A stretch of 64,000 bases of DNA from Sphingomonas ginkgonis (GTDB lineage Bacteria; Pseudomonadota; Alphaproteobacteria; Sphingomonadales; Sphingomonadaceae). The notes under the pieces are model-generated. The model saw only the letters and a program-made list of their open reading frames with translations. It was not told the origin of the DNA and made no database searches. The translations under genes were made by a program, and so were the position numbers. This document shows positions 62,156 to 64,000 of the stretch, piece after piece (the stretch's first letter is position 1; each line of letters opens with the position of its first letter). The DNA is taken from NCBI RefSeq assembly GCF_003970925.1, contig NZ_RWJF01000001.1, forward strand, positions 2,722,501-2,786,500, given 5' to 3'.

Positions 62156-63043
62156 ATGGGCTGGCGAAAGGACATCTGGCGCTGCGCGATCGTCGACCGG
62201 CCACTGCAAGCCGTGGTCCGCCAGGGACTGGCGGGCGCGTCGGTCCACTGGCTCGGCGAGGAGCCGCCCCTCACCTTCCTGGCCGACCCGTTCGGCGTGT
62301 CGCTGCGCACGGGAGGGACTGCCCTCTTCGCCGAACGCTTCGACTATCGCGACCGCCACGGCTGGATCGAGCGGCTGGACCTGGCCGCCGACGGAAGGCT
62401 GCTGGAGCGACGGCTTGCGCTGCGCGAGCCGTGGCACCTGTCCTACCCGGTTCCCCTCGAGGCGGAGGGTGCGCAGTGGCTCCTGCCCGAAGCGCATCGC
62501 TCGGGCGCGCTGACGCTGTACCGTGCGCATCAGGACTGGGACGAGTGGCAGCCCGAGTGCCGCATCATGCTGGATGCGGTTCCTGTCGACGCCAGCCCGG
62601 TCTGGCACGAGGGGCGCTGGTGGCTCTTCTACGCGCCGGCCGGAAGCAAGGCCGAGAAGATCGGCCGGCTGCATATCGCCCATGCGGAGCGGCTGACGGG
62701 TCCATGGACCGCGCACCCGGGCAACCCGGTCCGCCGCGGTGCCGACGGTTCTCGCCCGGGCGGCCTGCCGCAGCGGATCGACGGCCGGCTGCTGCTTCCG
62801 GTGCAGGATTGCCGCCGCACCTACGGAGCGGCGATCCGGCCGCTGTGGATCGATCGCCTCGATCCGCGGGAGTTCGCGGCGACCCTCGGCGAGCCGATCG
62901 GTTCGCCAGCCGGCGCCGGGGCGTACCGGAACGGACTGCACACGCTCAACCCGCTCGGCGAGCGGACGCTGATCGACTGCAAGCGGATCGACCAGTCGCT
63001 GGCGGGACTGGCGATCGAGCTCAGGCGCCGGCTCGGCCGCTGA
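62156..63043 (+). CDS. Glucosamine inositolphosphorylceramide transferase-like beta-propeller protein
   Basis: 295-aa protein with the pattern of the GINT1 N-terminal/GH43-like five-bladed propeller family: LTFLADPFGVSL near the start, SYPVPLEAEGAQWLLPEAHR, ASPVWHEGRWWLFYAPAG, and RPGGLPQRIDGRLLLPVQDC (each strand-like). There is no signal peptide. In bacteria these proteins appear in polysaccharide or lipid-glycan clusters. The ATG has AGGA eight bases upstream. The last 23 bases overlap the end of the convergent glycosyltransferase gene. Function inferred only from family. The 223 bases between the TIR-FHA gene and this gene hold divergent promoters (TTGGTTAACATTCTAGG is the AT-rich part). 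Confidence 0.72.
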   Translation: MGWRKDIWRCAIVDRPLQAVVRQGLAGASVHWLGEEPPLTFLADPFGVSLRTGGTALFAERFDYRDRHGWIERLDLAADGRLLERRLALREPWHLSYPVPLEAEGAQWLLPEAHRSGALTLYRAHQDWDEWQPECRIMLDAVPVDASPVWHEGRWWLFYAPAGSKAEKIGRLHIAHAERLTGPWTAHPGNPVRRGADGSRPGGLPQRIDGRLLLPVQDCRRTYGAAIRPLWIDRLDPREFAATLGEPIGSPAGAGAYRNGLHTLNPLGERTLIDCKRIDQSLAGLAIELRRRLGR

Positions 63044-64000
63044 TCCGGCCGACCACCGCCTCTCCGGCGCGGCGGAAGGCGGCGGCGGAGTAGAGCGAAC
63101 GCACCCGCTCGCGCGCCGCGGCGCCTAGCGGTGCGAGGCTGGCGGGGTCGTCGAGCAGGTGCCGGAGTGCAGCGGCGAGCGCGATCGGATCGCCCGGCGG
63201 GACGAGCAGACCCGAACGGCCATCCTCGATCGTCGCGGCGATCTCGCCGACCGCCGATCCGACCACCGGCAGGCCGGCGTTCATGGCCTCGTGGGCGGCG
63301 ATGCAGAAGCCCTCGGAGCGGGACGGCTGCAGGTAGAGATGAAGGCCGGCCAGGAAGCCGGGCGCATCGGTCACGAAACCCGGCAGCCCCACCCCGGTCA
63401 GCCCGGCAGCTGCGAGCTGCGCTTCGAGCCGGGAGCGCTCGCCGCCATCGCCGGCGATCGTCAGCGCCATCGGCGCGGGGGGCACGAACCCGCCGCGGGC
63501 TAGGTTCGCGAGCGCCTCGATCAGCACGTCATAGCCTTTGACCGGGTGGAGGCGTCCGAGGCTGCCGAGGCGGAGCGGTTCACCGGCTTGCCAGGGCGTC
63601 GCCGGCGGCGCGGACTCGTCGACCGCGACGATCGGCCAGCACGCCAGCCGTGCCGGCTCCACCCCCAGCCGCCGCGCAGTCAGCGCGGTGATCGCGGGCG
63701 AATCCCCGATCCACAGCTCGGCGCGGCGCTGAAGCCAGCGGAGCAGCCGCTCGTTCCACGGCTTGAGGAAGGCGGCGTGCTGCCAGCAGACGACCGGCAC
63801 GCCGAGCCTCGGCCCGACGAGCAGGCCGAGGATGGTGGCATGGGACAGCGAGGTCCACAGCCGCGTCGGTCGCCACTCGCGAAGGGCGCGGGACAACCAG
63901 CGCAGCGCCCCGAGGCGATCGTGCTCGGGCTCGTCGCGGACCAGCGGATCGAGCCCAGCGGCGATCATCGCCGGCAGGCCCAGACCGTCGCGCCGCGCCA
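63021..64000 (-). CDS. GT4 family glycosyltransferase (5' end outside window)
   Basis: At least 325 residues of a GT-B fold glycosyltransferase; the reading frame runs out of the window, so the N-terminus is missing. The second Rossmann half has LRLGSLGRLHPVKGYDVLIE, then LTIAGDGGERSRLEAQLAA and the EX7E-type motif QPSRSEGFCIAAHEAMNAGLPVV with the donor-binding Glu pair, then GLLVPPGDPIALAAAL. These mark GT4 retaining transferases of exopolysaccharide or lipopolysaccharide synthesis. The sugar and acceptor are unknown. Convergent overlap of 23 bases with the GINT-like gene. Confidence 0.88.
   Translation of the reverse strand, partial: ARRDGLGLPAMIAAGLDPLVRDEPEHDRLGALRWLSRALREWRPTRLWTSLSHATILGLLVGPRLGVPVVCWQHAAFLKPWNERLLRWLQRRAELWIGDSPAITALTARRLGVEPARLACWPIVAVDESAPPATPWQAGEPLRLGSLGRLHPVKGYDVLIEALANLARGGFVPPAPMALTIAGDGGERSRLEAQLAAAGLTGVGLPGFVTDAPGFLAGLHLYLQPSRSEGFCIAAHEAMNAGLPVVGSAVGEIAATIEDGRSGLLVPPGDPIALAAALRHLLDDPASLAPLGAAARERVRSLYSAAAFRRAGEAVVGRISGRAGA

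Noticed and set aside
61966-63093. Long plus-strand frame spanning the GINT-like gene in another phase
   Set aside because: Arg/Pro-rich composition of a shadow frame; the phase at 62156 has the family motifs and an RBS.

Overview
The window is high-GC DNA with the gene content and order of an alphaproteobacterium of the Sphingomonadaceae type. The pointers are a MucR-type regulator, a Fur without the CxxC structural zinc pairs, tonB-exbB-exbD-exbD clusters, a HWE-family kinase, and the dispersed palindrome CCCCGCGAAAGCGGGG. This placement is inference from gene content; no 16S gene or other marker RNA is present. No tRNA, rRNA or CRISPR array was found.

Layout. 1-3795: tail of an MFS transporter, a 17-residue micro-ORF with its own terminator, a PHA depolymerase, and an ABC exporter. 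3848-8100: TonB-system genes, namely a tonB/exbD pair facing each other and then a tonB-exbB-exbD-exbD operon. 8305-11879: folB with a FolM-like SDR, then DUF1285, Nudix and CCA-transferase genes with overlapping ends. 12032-14149: a small hydrophilic protein and a lower-GC islet with an XRE-ImmA/IrrE metalloprotease and an unknown partner. 14387-29478: housekeeping genes (parC, an EAL protein, tsaB-rimI, mucR, fur-plsC-miaB, a haloalkane-dehalogenase-like hydrolase, an EI24 protein, a dicarboxylate symporter, phoH-ybeY-corC-like; lnt follows after the repeats). 29543-30351: dense palindromic repeats around a GIY-YIG nuclease gene. 30420-40267: lnt, metK, trmB, an acyltransferase, carbonic anhydrase, a sugar dehydrogenase, and a type III polyketide synthase with a membrane methyltransferase. 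40367-51801: the rimP-nusA-ylxR-infB-rbfA-truB-rpsO-pnp translation and RNA-decay operon, with VOC, GNAT and thymidine kinase genes interleaved. 51977-55893: a two-component system, an outer-membrane barrel protein and a second histidine kinase. 55912-61932: a signalling cassette. 62156-64000: two glycan-related genes, the last cut by the window edge.

Two things stand out. First, 55912-61932 packs a PP2C phosphatase, a membrane Ser/Thr kinase, a SLOG-like four-TM protein and a TIR-FHA fusion into one block. It looks like a phospho-switch (kinase/phosphatase/FHA) wired to a nucleotide-sensing or NAD-degrading TIR/SLOG output. I do not recognise it as a named system. Second, the dispersed palindromic repeat is not confined to intergenic DNA. 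One copy is inserted in frame inside truB, a related element forms the N-terminal part of ylxR, and another copy sits at the start of a GNAT gene. The repeats are therefore adding peptide sequence to housekeeping proteins.
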